Shown here: positions 15,447-24,950 of the stretch, one piece after another
Numbering within the stretch: position 1 is the first letter of the stretch
How the letters are laid out: each line of letters starts with the position of its first letter
Assembly (NCBI RefSeq): GCF_900114705.1
Contig: NZ_FOTW01000014.1
Coordinates: 91,482 to 155,481, forward strand
DNA: 64,000 nucleotides
Direction of reading: 5' to 3'
Origin: Rugamonas rubra
GTDB taxonomy: Bacteria > Pseudomonadota > Gammaproteobacteria > Burkholderiales > Burkholderiaceae_D
The notes under the pieces: model-generated
The model's database searches: none
What the model was told of the DNA's origin: nothing
What the model saw: the letters and a program-made list of their open reading frames with translations, nothing else
Program-made: the position numbers and the translations under genes

Positions 15447-17800
15447 TTCCCCTGGCCTTTCCCGACAATGCGATTTTGATTCAGTGTTTCGGACACAACG
15501 GCAACAGGCCGTCCTTTCGGCAACAGCGGCAAGGAGGCCGGCAAAGCACCTGACGAGTAATAGACGGCGTTGCCCTTGATTAGATCTTTACGCCAAGGCG
15601 GCTCGGCTTTCCAATAGACTGAGAACGTATTTTCGAATTTCCCCCATTCAAGTACGCCTTTGCGAAGATATTCATTTGCGTTGAGAATTTTAAGTCGCCA
15701 ATCCGCCACCGCGCACAAGTAGGCATAGAAAAGCGGGTGGGTCGGCGCGTTGCCGCCGCCGATGGCCACGTCGTATGCGGTGACCTGCCGGTGGTTTTCC
15801 CTGCCGCCGTAGATGGCGCCGTGGAACGAGCGGGGAGCGGCTGCGTGTTGCCAGCGTCGGCGGGCCTCGATGCCGGTCTCGCTGCGCAGGATCAACAGCT
15901 TAATAGGGCGGATGGGACGCCGGGACGCGGCGCCTTCCATGCACAGATATACTTTGAAGATTTCGCAATGCTGGTCGGCTGGTTTGTTTCGGTTTAGTTC
16001 CTCCATCACCGTGTGTTCGTAGCCCATGGCCTGCGCCACGTATCCCTTGTAGAGCTGGGGACACTGGCTGAGAGCCGTCTCATCTCGCTGGCTAAAGTCC
16101 GCTTTGTGGGTCGGGTCGGCGATGCAATCCCATACCTGATTGACGCCATATTTGCTGGTGGACGCAATGGCGGCGTCGATGGGGTCGACCTGCTCGCGGG
16201 CGCCTGGGCGACCTTGGTCGTCGGCTTGGGCGCCTTCGACCATGCTGGCGAGTACCGGTTTTGGCAGGGCTTCGCCGTTGATGCGGCGTAGATTGAAGCG
16301 TGCTTTTTCGTCCGGCGACGCCGCGCTAGAGGCATCGCTCGGTATGGGCAGGCGACCCCGGATGACATTCTTGCTAGCCCAGCTGTCGCTTTCGGCCGTA
16401 TGCGCCTGGTCGTCCTCGCCCTGGCCGCGTAGCGCGAAGTCGTTCGGCGCGTTTTTCTGCCCAATGAGTACGGGAGCGCCGTTGTGGAAGTCCGGGCGCT
16501 TTTTCATGGTGAAGACCCGTTGAAAGAACGACTTTCCCAGCTCGCTCATTGGCTTGCGAACGATGTCCTCCGAGGTCTCGTACATCAGGCCGGTATCCGT
16601 CCACTCGCCTTCGTCGTTTTTCCCCTCCAATGGCTTGGTGGTAATTCTCGAGCCGCGTTGATAGTCCGGAACGCCCTGCCAGCCGATGCCTTGCACGTTG
16701 GACAGGGCCACGGTCATGTCTTCCGGGGAAAAATAGAGGTAGACTTTGCCGCGGTTGTCGCGGTCCCTGCCGGCCTCCCACTTGCCACCCACGACGCCGA
16801 AGTGTTTTTCCGTGTTGGGGAGTTCGGCCAGTGTTGGCGTGGCGTGTTTGTGTCGTTCCACTCCTTTGACGATGTTGACCAAGGTGGTCAGCCGCGCGTT
16901 CAGTGTTTGCACTCCGTCGATGTCGGCATAGTGGCCGTGCATCGCAGCGTCTTCCCCGGAGAGATAGTCGACCGCGTTCGTCAGCTTTGGAATCTTGTCT
17001 AGCAGGCTGTAAGGTGGATTACACAACACCAAGGTGTCGGCCGGCCGCGCGTTCGCCTGCTTGGCGAGGAAGGCCGGGTCGAGCAGGAATGCCTGCGCCA
17101 GGAGACTGAGCATGCAACCCTGGCTGTGGGCGACAATGGAAACGGTTTCGTCGGCGTCGTAGTCGCGGATCATGGTGATCAGGGCGGCCAGCCGCCGCGC
17201 CGCCAGGATCATGTACAGGCGCCCGGGGTTGTCCATGATCGGATGGGTCGCATCCTTCTGGGCTTTGTCTAGTCCCCCCTTTAAACCGGATTTTCCGCGA
17301 TTCCACATGTCGGGTAGGGTGCTGGTGGCGTTGGCGAATGGCCCGCCTCCCTTGGAATAGTCCTTGTCGAGACGGTTGCCATTTCGATCCAGCGCCTGGC
17401 CGTGTTTGGTAGTCCATCCAGGCTTGACGGAGTTCTGCTCCTCTCGAAATCCCCAGTAGAAGGGAATGACCGGACTGTGCGTTGCCTCGGTCACCTTACG
17501 TTTGAAGAAGACCGCGTCGGGATCGTCCTCCACTTTGTCCTTGTCGGCCACGGTCGGATTCGAATACTTCGCCGGGGTCAGCTGGCCGCACAGGCGTTCG
17601 GCCAACCCCGCGCACAGGCCGGATTCGACGGCCTCGTAGCTGGTGCCGACGTCGTTGACACCATGCACCAGAATGATCGAGCCGGGCAGGTTGTGGCGGA
17701 CCTCAACGATCTTGTCCTTGAGCGGCTTCGCCACCTGGATGGCGGTTCCATTGCCGCGCGTGTAGGAGACTTTTTCATAGATACTCTTCGAGTTGGCCAT
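15443..17800 (-). CDS. tle3: Type VI lipase effector, Tle3-like (module A)
   Basis: 785 residues. Start at 17800 with AGGAGG immediately after the vgrG stop, 12 bases downstream of it. An alpha/beta-hydrolase N-terminal half: oxyanion region SIILVHGVNDVG (residues 42-52) and nucleophile elbow VAHSQGCM (Ser226). A C-terminal region with PFYWGFRE earlier and VYLCMEGA, SFHGAIYGGRENHRQVTAYDVAIGGG later, matching what I know of Tle3/DUF3274 proteins. No signal peptide, as expected for a type VI cargo that acts as a phospholipase in the periplasm of the struck cell. It lies between vgrG and its adaptor gene. Nearly the same as the lipase at 22538-24895, with short clusters of changes (for example residues 120-131 and near 717-737). 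Confidence 0.82.
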   Translation of the reverse strand: MANSKSIYEKVSYTRGNGTAIQVAKPLKDKIVEVRHNLPGSIILVHGVNDVGTSYEAVESGLCAGLAERLCGQLTPAKYSNPTVADKDKVEDDPDAVFFKRKVTEATHSPVIPFYWGFREEQNSVKPGWTTKHGQALDRNGNRLDKDYSKGGGPFANATSTLPDMWNRGKSGLKGGLDKAQKDATHPIMDNPGRLYMILAARRLAALITMIRDYDADETVSIVAHSQGCMLSLLAQAFLLDPAFLAKQANARPADTLVLCNPPYSLLDKIPKLTNAVDYLSGEDAAMHGHYADIDGVQTLNARLTTLVNIVKGVERHKHATPTLAELPNTEKHFGVVGGKWEAGRDRDNRGKVYLYFSPEDMTVALSNVQGIGWQGVPDYQRGSRITTKPLEGKNDEGEWTDTGLMYETSEDIVRKPMSELGKSFFQRVFTMKKRPDFHNGAPVLIGQKNAPNDFALRGQGEDDQAHTAESDSWASKNVIRGRLPIPSDASSAASPDEKARFNLRRINGEALPKPVLASMVEGAQADDQGRPGAREQVDPIDAAIASTSKYGVNQVWDCIADPTHKADFSQRDETALSQCPQLYKGYVAQAMGYEHTVMEELNRNKPADQHCEIFKVYLCMEGAASRRPIRPIKLLILRSETGIEARRRWQHAAAPRSFHGAIYGGRENHRQVTAYDVAIGGGNAPTHPLFYAYLCAVADWRLKILNANEYLRKGVLEWGKFENTFSVYWKAEPPWRKDLIKGNAVYYSSGALPASLPLLPKGRPVAVVSETLNQNRIVGKGQGK

Positions 17801-17812
17801 GCTTCGCTCCTC

Positions 17813-20638
17813 CTACTTCTTAGGTTCTTGGTCCAGTATCTCGATGGCCACTATATGCATGGCGTCGCTTTTCAGCAGTTCGCTGCCGCCTTTGCTGTCG
17901 TTGCGGCCGTTCTTGTCGGCACCGTCGCTCAGTTTGATTTTGTGCGGCAAACCCGGCGCGGGCAGGCCGCCGTCGATGCCAGCGTAGTATCTGGCGGCGA
18001 ACTTGAGCTCGGTGTCGCCGGCGTCGAATTTAGGTAGCTCGGCGGCCATCGTGGTCGGGCCTTCGAAGACGAAGTCGGGCGCGTGGAACTTCAGCCCGCT
18101 GCTGCTGCCGAGGGTGATGCCGCCCGCGCCGATCTTGATGAACGAGCCGTCCTCGGCGATCAGTTCGATCACCTTGGCCATGGCGCTGAGCTTGCCCTCG
18201 GTGGCGGTCAGCTTGAGCGTCTTGGCGGAATTGAGTTCGGTGTCGTCGTGCTGGCTTTGGATTAGGAACTTGCCGTAGTGGGCAATGGCCTTGACGCCGT
18301 CGTGGTGCGAGAACAGCGAAATGCCCTTGCCGGCGTTGAGGTTGACGCGCTGGCCGGCCGTCATCTGCAGGTGCTGCTGCGCCACGGTGTCGATGTTGCT
18401 GGCGGCATAGCTGACGATGGCTTTGGCGCTGGCGAAGCTGACGCCGGCCGGCGCGGTGAGCGCGATGACCGGCGCGCCGCCGTCGCTGCCCTTGGGCGCG
18501 GTGTTGCTGCCGTTCTCCCATTTGTCGAACAAGGATTGCAGCTCTTCCTGCTCCTTGCCGTCCTGTGTCATGGCTTGATGCTTCGCAGCGTATTTCCCCA
18601 GCGCGCTGAACAGGCTGCCGCAGTCGCGCATCAAGGCGGAATACTCGTCGCGGGCCAGTTGCTTGCCGCTCGTCCCGCCGGCCTTCTCTAGGTGTTTCCA
18701 GGTGCTCAGCAACAGGCCCTTGGCCGCGCGTAGGGCGATGTACTCGTCGCTGCGCAATTCGGCGCCTTCGCCCCGGGGCGCGCCGGCGCCGTTGGCGCGC
18801 GGTGCGCTGCACCAGCCGAGGTTCAGTTCGCTATGGCCGTGGTCGCTGGCCAACTGTGCGCTGATCTGGCCCGGCGAGTCGTCCAGACACAGCTGGTTGC
18901 CGCGCGCGCCACGGATTTCGCGGCTGCGCAGGCCGGACAGGAAGCGCTCGCCGGGCAGACCGCCGTTCCTGCTCAGCGCGGGCGGCGTGGACCGCTTGTT
19001 GTACAACTGGCCGACGATGATCGGCTTGTCCGGATCGTTGTTGACGAAGGCGATCAACACCTCCGTGTCGACGCGGGGCAGCCACTGCCCGCCGAACTGG
19101 CGCACACTGCCCGGCCCGCCGCCGGCCCAATGCGTCGCCACCCGCACGTTGGCGGAGTCGGCGTCGGTGTCGGAGGCGCCGCTGCCTTGGGCGTGCTCGT
19201 GGTCCTCCGGGCGCATGCCGGGAAAGCGCACCTTGACCCGGCCGTACTGGTCGCAAAAGACCTCCTCGTCGCTCGGCCCGACGACCATGGCGCTTTGCAT
19301 GCGGGCGAACGGCACGTCGACGCGCGGATCGAAGGCTGGCACGATCTTGATGCCGCGCCTGACGCAGGTGAATTGATTGCGATACGGCGTCGGTTCTGCG
19401 GCCGCCGCGTCGGTGTCGGCCGCCGCCCAGCCGCTCAGGGCGAACAGCCGGTTGATGCGGGCGTCGAACCGCTTCGGCAGGTTGTTGCGCGCTGTGACGT
19501 GCAACGCGGTGACGACGAACTTGCGCTCCTCGTCGCTGTGCCGGTCCAGTTCCGGGTGTCCCTCGATGCTGTTCCATTCGGCGATGCGCAGGTCGCGGAT
19601 GTTGCTCTCGCCCCGGTAGTGTTTGGCTTCGTAGTCGTGGCGCGCCATGCGGGTGCGGCCCATCGCGGCGTGGTCGCTGTTATCGTCGCCGATGTGGGGT
19701 GTTTCGATGCGGTAGTCGTTGAGGAATTCAGCCACCCGGTTGCCACGGGTGCCCTGGTCGACCGTGCCGCGCGCGCCGGTGCGCATGAACTCGGTCGCCA
19801 TCGGGTCGCCATAGTCCCAGCTGAAACCCTCGACGCTGCCGGGGCGTAGTGAACGCGAGGCGCACCAAGCGGTGATGGCGTCGCGCTTTTCGGTCGCGTC
19901 GAGGCGGTGGTAGCGCACGTTGCCGGCCCGGTTCTCCTTCAACTGGTTTTGGTCGCTGAACATGACGAGGGTGTGCATGGGCGGCGTCTCCCGGCCGTCG
20001 TCGTCGTCGCTTGTCGCCGGCCTGGCCGGGCCGGCGCGGAAGTACCAGGCGATGCCACGGCGCTTCAACAGCCGCCGCAAGAAAGCGGCGTCCGTCTCCT
20101 GGTATTGCATGGTGAATTCCCGCTTGGGATAGGCCTGCTGCCCGAGTTCGAACGCGAGCTCGAAGTCGAAGGCGGCGGCGAGGGTGGGGTTGCCTTGGCG
20201 CCATTCGTTGAGCAGAACCTCGATGATGTCGAGCTCGTTCTTGTTCAGGAAGACGCGGGTGTTGGTGCGCAAATCCATCACGCTGAGCGCATCGCTCAGC
20301 AACAGTTGATAGGTGGCCAGGCCGCCATCGCTCTGTCCGGCGCTGGCCTCGGTGACGACGCCGCAGACGCTGTGGAGCTCGCCCCGGTCTGTGACGATCT
20401 GCAATTCGGCGCCCAGGCCGATGAAGGTCTTGAGCGGGATGCAGGCGTCGCTGGCGACGCACAGAATGCGGTACTCGATGCCGCCACACAGCTGCTCGGC
20501 GCCGGAGATGCGCTGTGGCAGCAGGACGTTGTCGGAAATGCCGTCCGCAAACGCCAGGCGCAGACGCAGAGCGCGGTTGCCGGTGTTCAAGCCGTCGCCG
20601 GCGGTAATCAAGTCGCCCAGATCGTTGTCGTTTTCCAT
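17813..20638 (-). CDS. vgrG: Type VI spike protein VgrG with C-terminal DUF2345 and extension
   Basis: 941 residues; AGGAG ribosome-binding site 5 bases before ATG. Forms the trimeric puncturing spike. Gp27-like part: LCGGIEYRILCVASDA, ATYQLLLSDALSVMDLRTNTRVF and FTMQYQETDAAFLRRLLKRRGIAWYF. Gp5/OB part: VFCDQYGRVKVRFPG, RVATHWAGGGPGS and WLPRVDTEVLIAFVNNDPDKPIIVGQLYN. A DUF2345 needle extension follows (VSFASAKAIVSYAASN, HLQMTAGQRVNLNAGKGISLFSH, GSFIKIGAGGITL). The last ~85 residues (after FHAPDFVFEGP) form an extension that ends in a Lys/Glu tail and may be the cargo-docking part. It is flanked on both sides by lipase-adaptor modules. No zinc-protease motif is seen. Confidence 0.95.
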   Translation of the reverse strand: MENDNDLGDLITAGDGLNTGNRALRLRLAFADGISDNVLLPQRISGAEQLCGGIEYRILCVASDACIPLKTFIGLGAELQIVTDRGELHSVCGVVTEASAGQSDGGLATYQLLLSDALSVMDLRTNTRVFLNKNELDIIEVLLNEWRQGNPTLAAAFDFELAFELGQQAYPKREFTMQYQETDAAFLRRLLKRRGIAWYFRAGPARPATSDDDDGRETPPMHTLVMFSDQNQLKENRAGNVRYHRLDATEKRDAITAWCASRSLRPGSVEGFSWDYGDPMATEFMRTGARGTVDQGTRGNRVAEFLNDYRIETPHIGDDNSDHAAMGRTRMARHDYEAKHYRGESNIRDLRIAEWNSIEGHPELDRHSDEERKFVVTALHVTARNNLPKRFDARINRLFALSGWAAADTDAAAAEPTPYRNQFTCVRRGIKIVPAFDPRVDVPFARMQSAMVVGPSDEEVFCDQYGRVKVRFPGMRPEDHEHAQGSGASDTDADSANVRVATHWAGGGPGSVRQFGGQWLPRVDTEVLIAFVNNDPDKPIIVGQLYNKRSTPPALSRNGGLPGERFLSGLRSREIRGARGNQLCLDDSPGQISAQLASDHGHSELNLGWCSAPRANGAGAPRGEGAELRSDEYIALRAAKGLLLSTWKHLEKAGGTSGKQLARDEYSALMRDCGSLFSALGKYAAKHQAMTQDGKEQEELQSLFDKWENGSNTAPKGSDGGAPVIALTAPAGVSFASAKAIVSYAASNIDTVAQQHLQMTAGQRVNLNAGKGISLFSHHDGVKAIAHYGKFLIQSQHDDTELNSAKTLKLTATEGKLSAMAKVIELIAEDGSFIKIGAGGITLGSSSGLKFHAPDFVFEGPTTMAAELPKFDAGDTELKFAARYYAGIDGGLPAPGLPHKIKLSDGADKNGRNDSKGGSELLKSDAMHIVAIEILDQEPKK

Positions 20639-20768
20639 TTCATCTCCTAGGTTGGGTCATGGCGACGCGCGCGGGCGCGGCGGGTGGACGTCGGCAGCGC
20701 CGGCGTGTTGGATACGCGAAAAACTGCAAATTTCCAAGTTGTCGGAAATTGAGCTACCGGCAGAAGCT

Positions 20769-22541
20769 CTATTTGGATGGTGGGGCGTAGTTGGCGGGAT
20801 CGATGTCCGGTGAATTCCTGGGCTTGAAGATGTCCCCGCGCGCTTGCTGTTGCGCTTGCCGCTTTTCTTCCGATGGCGGGCTGATGAGGACAATGCTGGC
20901 CTCGTGCTGATCGCGCAGGTTGATCGCGGCGCTGACGCCGCCGGCCCGGTAGCTGCCCATCACCCCGATGCCCATCTGCACGAACCAGGTCGCCGCGCCG
21001 GTGTTGCCTAGGCGCCGGTCGGTGTTGGTGAACTGGTCGAGTTTTCCGGTGTCGATGCTGGGGCCGCCCAGTTCGGCGAAGTCGTGCAGCATGCCTTCGA
21101 GCGCCAGCAACTGATCCACGTTGTTGTTGGTGCCGGCGATGATGCGGGCCGGCGCGGCTGCGCGTTCGGCTTCCGGCAGGGTGAGCAGCGCCTCCTGAAG
21201 GCCGGCGAGCAGCGCCTTCCTGCGCTGGTCGAGCTTCGCCAGCGGCTTGCCATGTTCGTCGCTGGTGTTGACGAACACGGGGCGGTGGATGAAGCCCATG
21301 GTCGGCAGGCTGTCGAAGGTGGCTAGCTGGAACGTTTCCCACGGCACAGGGAACCAGGGTGTGGGTTTCCAGTCGTATGGAACCCGGTGCTTGATATGGA
21401 ATGCAAGGTCGCGGTAGCTGCCCGGCTTGTTGCCGCGTAGTTCGGGCCGCGCGGCGAACTTGGCCGCCGCCGTTAGCCATTCGCTGATCGTGGGCTTACG
21501 AGCGGCCGTGTTCTCCGGGTCTACCCTTGGGAGCGAATTCTTAAGATCAAGGTAGGCAACAAACAGCCGTCGTGAAATGCCTTCACTATTCTGATACTCG
21601 ACGCTTTTCTCGTTGCTGACGTCCTCGAACACGAATGGGCGGATTGCATCGACGCGCTCGCGACGGGCGAGCAAAAAGAGCACCGAGGCATCGGGCATGG
21701 AGGGAATGAAGTAGCCGTCGTCGGTATTTTTTCTTTTGTAAGCAAACATGTTGCGAACTGTGCTGCTGTCATCTGAGTTGAGCACAACGTAGGGAATGTC
21801 GGGGTTTTTGTCAAAAAAATCGAAGACGTCGTCAAGTAGTCTATCGGGTCTTTCCTTCAATTTTACAGACCCGACAACAAAGAGGTGGGATGCCATACCA
21901 TTCGATTCGGCGCCGGTTGTTAGGCCTGGCGTCGGCGAAAGTGGGGAGTCGGCCAACGCCGGATTTTGAATGGGGGGCTGCGCGTTAAACACGGGGACAC
22001 CCCAGCAGTCCGGAGACCTCCACGCGCCATTGTCCAAAGTGTCCCCCTCGCGCCCGCCGGTTGTTTGCTCCTTTTCAAGACCTGACCAGGGATACTTGTG
22101 GGGATCTTTTTCGCGTATTTCGGAATATGGTGTGCCCTTTTGCAAGACATCCCACAGCTTGCCCTGCCTGTATTTTTCGACCGTCACGCCGAGTCCAATT
22201 ACTTCTAAGACATACTCGCGGCGCCCTTTTTCGGTACGCGCTTCGGCAAGTCTCTGTTGCGCCAGTTCGTGCTGAACCTTTGCCTGGGCCTGCCGCGTCT
22301 GAAATTGCCTTGACGCGCTAACCCAGTGACTGGAGAGCACCACTACAATTGCGAGTGCCGGGACAGCGATCCACCATAGTTTTCTCATTTCCATCTCCGA
22401 TTGACCTCTTATTAAAGCTCGGAACTCGTCCGTTTCGATAGCAGCGTATGCGGCAAGGAGTATGAGAAAGAGCACGACCGCGCCCTGCAGGTACTTCCAA
22501 ATGTCCGGCCGCTCGATGGGGGGCTGTGGAACGTTGCTCAT
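20769..22541 (-). CDS. tla3: Tla3/DUF2875-like type VI lipase adaptor (module B)
   Basis: 590 residues, same length and start context (ATGA overlap with the lipase stop, AGGGG) as the module A adaptor. The first 65 residues differ from module A by very few changes (PDIWKYLQ for PDTWKYLQ; ALAIVVVL for AFAIVVVL), including both N-terminal membrane helices. The central part instead follows the third adaptor (QPPIQNPALADSPLSP, RPDRLLDDVFDFFDKNPDIPY). A private stretch AYKRKNTDDGYFIPS replaces the ATIEKPREDGYYIP found in the other two. Lies 130 bases upstream of vgrG. Function as for module A. Confidence 0.8.
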   Translation of the reverse strand: MSNVPQPPIERPDIWKYLQGAVVLFLILLAAYAAIETDEFRALIRGQSEMEMRKLWWIAVPALAIVVVLSSHWVSASRQFQTRQAQAKVQHELAQQRLAEARTEKGRREYVLEVIGLGVTVEKYRQGKLWDVLQKGTPYSEIREKDPHKYPWSGLEKEQTTGGREGDTLDNGAWRSPDCWGVPVFNAQPPIQNPALADSPLSPTPGLTTGAESNGMASHLFVVGSVKLKERPDRLLDDVFDFFDKNPDIPYVVLNSDDSSTVRNMFAYKRKNTDDGYFIPSMPDASVLFLLARRERVDAIRPFVFEDVSNEKSVEYQNSEGISRRLFVAYLDLKNSLPRVDPENTAARKPTISEWLTAAAKFAARPELRGNKPGSYRDLAFHIKHRVPYDWKPTPWFPVPWETFQLATFDSLPTMGFIHRPVFVNTSDEHGKPLAKLDQRRKALLAGLQEALLTLPEAERAAAPARIIAGTNNNVDQLLALEGMLHDFAELGGPSIDTGKLDQFTNTDRRLGNTGAATWFVQMGIGVMGSYRAGGVSAAINLRDQHEASIVLISPPSEEKRQAQQQARGDIFKPRNSPDIDPANYAPPSK

Positions 22542-24895
22542 TTCCCCTGGCCTTTCCCGACAATGCGGTTTTGATTCAGTGTTTCAGACACAACGGCAAC
22601 CGGCAGTCCCTTCGGCAACAGCGGCAAGGAAGCCGGCAAAGCACCTGACGAGTAATAGACGGAGTTGCCTTTGATTAGATCTTTACGCCAAGCCGGCTCT
22701 GCTTTCCAATAGACTGAGAAGGTGTTCTCGAATTTCTCCCATTCAAGTATGCCTTGGCGTTTTTTCTCGTTTTTTTCAGGCTTTTTTAGTCGCCAGTCCG
22801 CCACCGCGCACAAGTAGGCATAGAACAGTGGGTGGGTCGGCGCGTTGCCGCCGCCGATGGCCACGTCGTATGCGGTGACTTGCCGATGGTTTTCCCTGCC
22901 GCCGTAGATGGCGCCGTGAAACGAGCGGGGAACGGCTGCGTGTTGCCAGCGTCGGCGGGCCTCGATGCCTGTCTCGCTGCGCAGGATCAACAGCTTGATA
23001 GGGCGGATGGGACGCCGGGACATGGCGCCTTCCATGCACAGGTACACTTTGAAGACTTCGCAATGCTGGTCGGCTGGTTTGTTTCGGTTTAGTTCTTCCA
23101 TCACCGTGTGTTCGTAGCCCATGGCCTGCGCCACGTATCCCTTGTAGAGCTGGGGACACTGGCTGGAAGCCGCCTCATCTCGTTGGCTGAAGTCCGCTTT
23201 GTGGGTCGGGTCGGCGATGCAATCCCATACCTGATTGACGCCATACTTGCTGGTGGATGCAATGGCGGCGTCGATGGGGTCGACCTGCTCGCGGGCGCCT
23301 GGGCGACCTTGGTCGTCGGCTTGGGCGCCTTCGACCATGCTGGCGAGTACCGGTTTTGGCAGGGCTTCGCCGTTGATGCGGCGTAGATTGAAGCGTGCTT
23401 TTTCGTCCGGCGACGCCGCGCTAGAGGCATCGCTCGGTATGGGCAGGCGACCCCGGATGACATTCTTGCTAGCCCAGCTGTCGCTTTCGGCCGTATGCGC
23501 CTGGTCGTCCTCGCCCTGGCCGCGTAGCGCGAAGTCGTTCGGCGCGTTTTTCTGCCCAATGAGTACGCGAGCGCCGTTGTGGAAGTCCGGGCGCCTTTTC
23601 ATGGTGAAGACCCGTTGAAGGAAGGACTTTCCCAGCTCGCTTATGGGCTTGCGAACAATCTCCTCCGAAGTCTCGTACATCAGGCCGGTATCCATCCACT
23701 CGCCGTCGTCGTTTCTCCCCATTAATGGCTTGGTGGTAATTCTCGAGCCGCGTTGATAGTCCGGAACGCCCTGCCAGCCGATGCCTTGCACGTTGGACAG
23801 GGCCACGGTCATGTCTTCCGGGGAAAAATAGAGGTAGACTTTGCCGCGGTTGTCGCGGTCCCTGCCGGCCTCCCACTTGCCACCCACGACGCCGAAGTGT
23901 TTTTCCGTGTCGGGGAGTTCGGCCAGTGTTGGCGTGGCGTGTTTGTGCCGTTCCACTCCCTTGACGATGTTGACCAAGGTGGTCAGCCGCGCGTTCAGTG
24001 TTTGCACTCCGTCGATGTCGGCATAGTGGCCGTGCATCGCCGCGTCTTCCCCGGAGAGATAGTCGACCGCGTTTGTCAGCTTTGGAATCTTGTCTAGCAG
24101 GCTGTACGGTGGATTGCACAACACCAGGGTGTCGGCCGGCCGCGCGTTCGCCTGCTTGGCGAGGAAGGCCGGGTCGAGCAGGAATGCCTGCGCCAGGAGA
24201 CTGAGCATGCAACCCTGGCTGTGGGCGACAATGGAAACGGTTTCGTCGGCGTCGTAGTCGCGGATCATGGTGATCAGGGCGGCCAGCCGCCGCGCCGCCA
24301 GGATCATGTACAGGCGCCCGGGGTTGTCCATGATCGGATGGGTTGCATCCTTCTGGGCTTTGTCTAGCCCCCCCTTTAAGCCAGATTTTCCGCGATTCCA
24401 CATGTCGGGTAGGGTGCTGGTGGCGTTGGCGAATGGCCCGCCTCCCTTGGAATAGTCCTTGTCGAGACGGTTGCCATTTCGATCCAGCGCCTGGCCGTGT
24501 TTGGTTCTCGAGCCATGCACGGCATTGTTCGTGACTTCGCGAAAGCCCCAGTAGAAGGGAATGACCGGACTGTGCGTTGCCTCGGTCACCTTACGTTTGA
24601 AGAAGACCGCGTCGGGGTCGTCCTCCACCTTCTCCCTGTCCGCGACGGTCGGATTCGAATACTTCGCCGGGGTGAGCTGGCCGCACAGGCGTTCGGCCAG
24701 CCCCGCGCACAGGCCGGATTCGACGGCTTCGTAGCTGGTGCCGACGTCGTTGACACCATGTACCAGAATGATCGAGCCGGGCAGGTTGTGGCGGACCTCA
24801 ACGATCTTGTCCTTGAGCGGCTTCGCCACGTGGATGCCGGTTCCATTGCCGCGCGCGAAGGGGATTTTTTCATAGATGCTCTTCGAGTTCGCCAT
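22538..24895 (-). CDS. tle3: Type VI lipase effector, Tle3-like (module B)
   Basis: 785 residues, the same length as module A. Start at 24895, preceded by AAGGAG; an in-frame ATG at 24973 is upstream of the ribosome-binding site and is rejected. The catalytic features are intact: ILVHGVNDVG and VAHSQGCM with Ser226. Differences from module A cluster in a few surface-like stretches: IPFARGNGTGIHVAK at the N-terminus, REVTNNAVHGSRTKHG near residue 120, and LKKPEKNEKKRQGILEW near residue 720. It is the first gene after tssG, an unusual place for an effector because tssH normally follows tssG. No frameshift or early stop, so both lipases look functional. Confidence 0.82.
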   Translation of the reverse strand: MANSKSIYEKIPFARGNGTGIHVAKPLKDKIVEVRHNLPGSIILVHGVNDVGTSYEAVESGLCAGLAERLCGQLTPAKYSNPTVADREKVEDDPDAVFFKRKVTEATHSPVIPFYWGFREVTNNAVHGSRTKHGQALDRNGNRLDKDYSKGGGPFANATSTLPDMWNRGKSGLKGGLDKAQKDATHPIMDNPGRLYMILAARRLAALITMIRDYDADETVSIVAHSQGCMLSLLAQAFLLDPAFLAKQANARPADTLVLCNPPYSLLDKIPKLTNAVDYLSGEDAAMHGHYADIDGVQTLNARLTTLVNIVKGVERHKHATPTLAELPDTEKHFGVVGGKWEAGRDRDNRGKVYLYFSPEDMTVALSNVQGIGWQGVPDYQRGSRITTKPLMGRNDDGEWMDTGLMYETSEEIVRKPISELGKSFLQRVFTMKRRPDFHNGARVLIGQKNAPNDFALRGQGEDDQAHTAESDSWASKNVIRGRLPIPSDASSAASPDEKARFNLRRINGEALPKPVLASMVEGAQADDQGRPGAREQVDPIDAAIASTSKYGVNQVWDCIADPTHKADFSQRDEAASSQCPQLYKGYVAQAMGYEHTVMEELNRNKPADQHCEVFKVYLCMEGAMSRRPIRPIKLLILRSETGIEARRRWQHAAVPRSFHGAIYGGRENHRQVTAYDVAIGGGNAPTHPLFYAYLCAVADWRLKKPEKNEKKRQGILEWEKFENTFSVYWKAEPAWRKDLIKGNSVYYSSGALPASLPLLPKGLPVAVVSETLNQNRIVGKGQGK

Positions 24896-24950
24896 GTTCC
24901 GCTCCTTCAATTTTTGGGTCCATTGTCGTCGGCCGCGCCCACGCTGCGGC

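Larger units (their letters stand above)
13674..17800 (-). repeat. Direct repeat copy A: lipase-adaptor module, 4127 bp
   Basis: From lipase start to adaptor stop this block is 4127 bases, exactly the length of 20769-24895 and in the same orientation. Long runs are base-for-base the same, with divergent patches. vgrG lies between the two copies. Confidence 0.9.
20769..24895 (-). repeat. Direct repeat copy B: lipase-adaptor module, 4127 bp
   Basis: Partner of 13674-17800, no net length change across two genes. The equal length despite scattered substitutions suggests either a recent duplication followed by patchy change, or repeated gene conversion. Confidence 0.9.

Noticed and set aside
13674..24895. 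Composite transposon formed by the two direct repeats
   Set aside because: No transposase, no terminal inverted repeats and no target duplication are visible; the repeats begin and end exactly at gene borders, so duplication by recombination is simpler.
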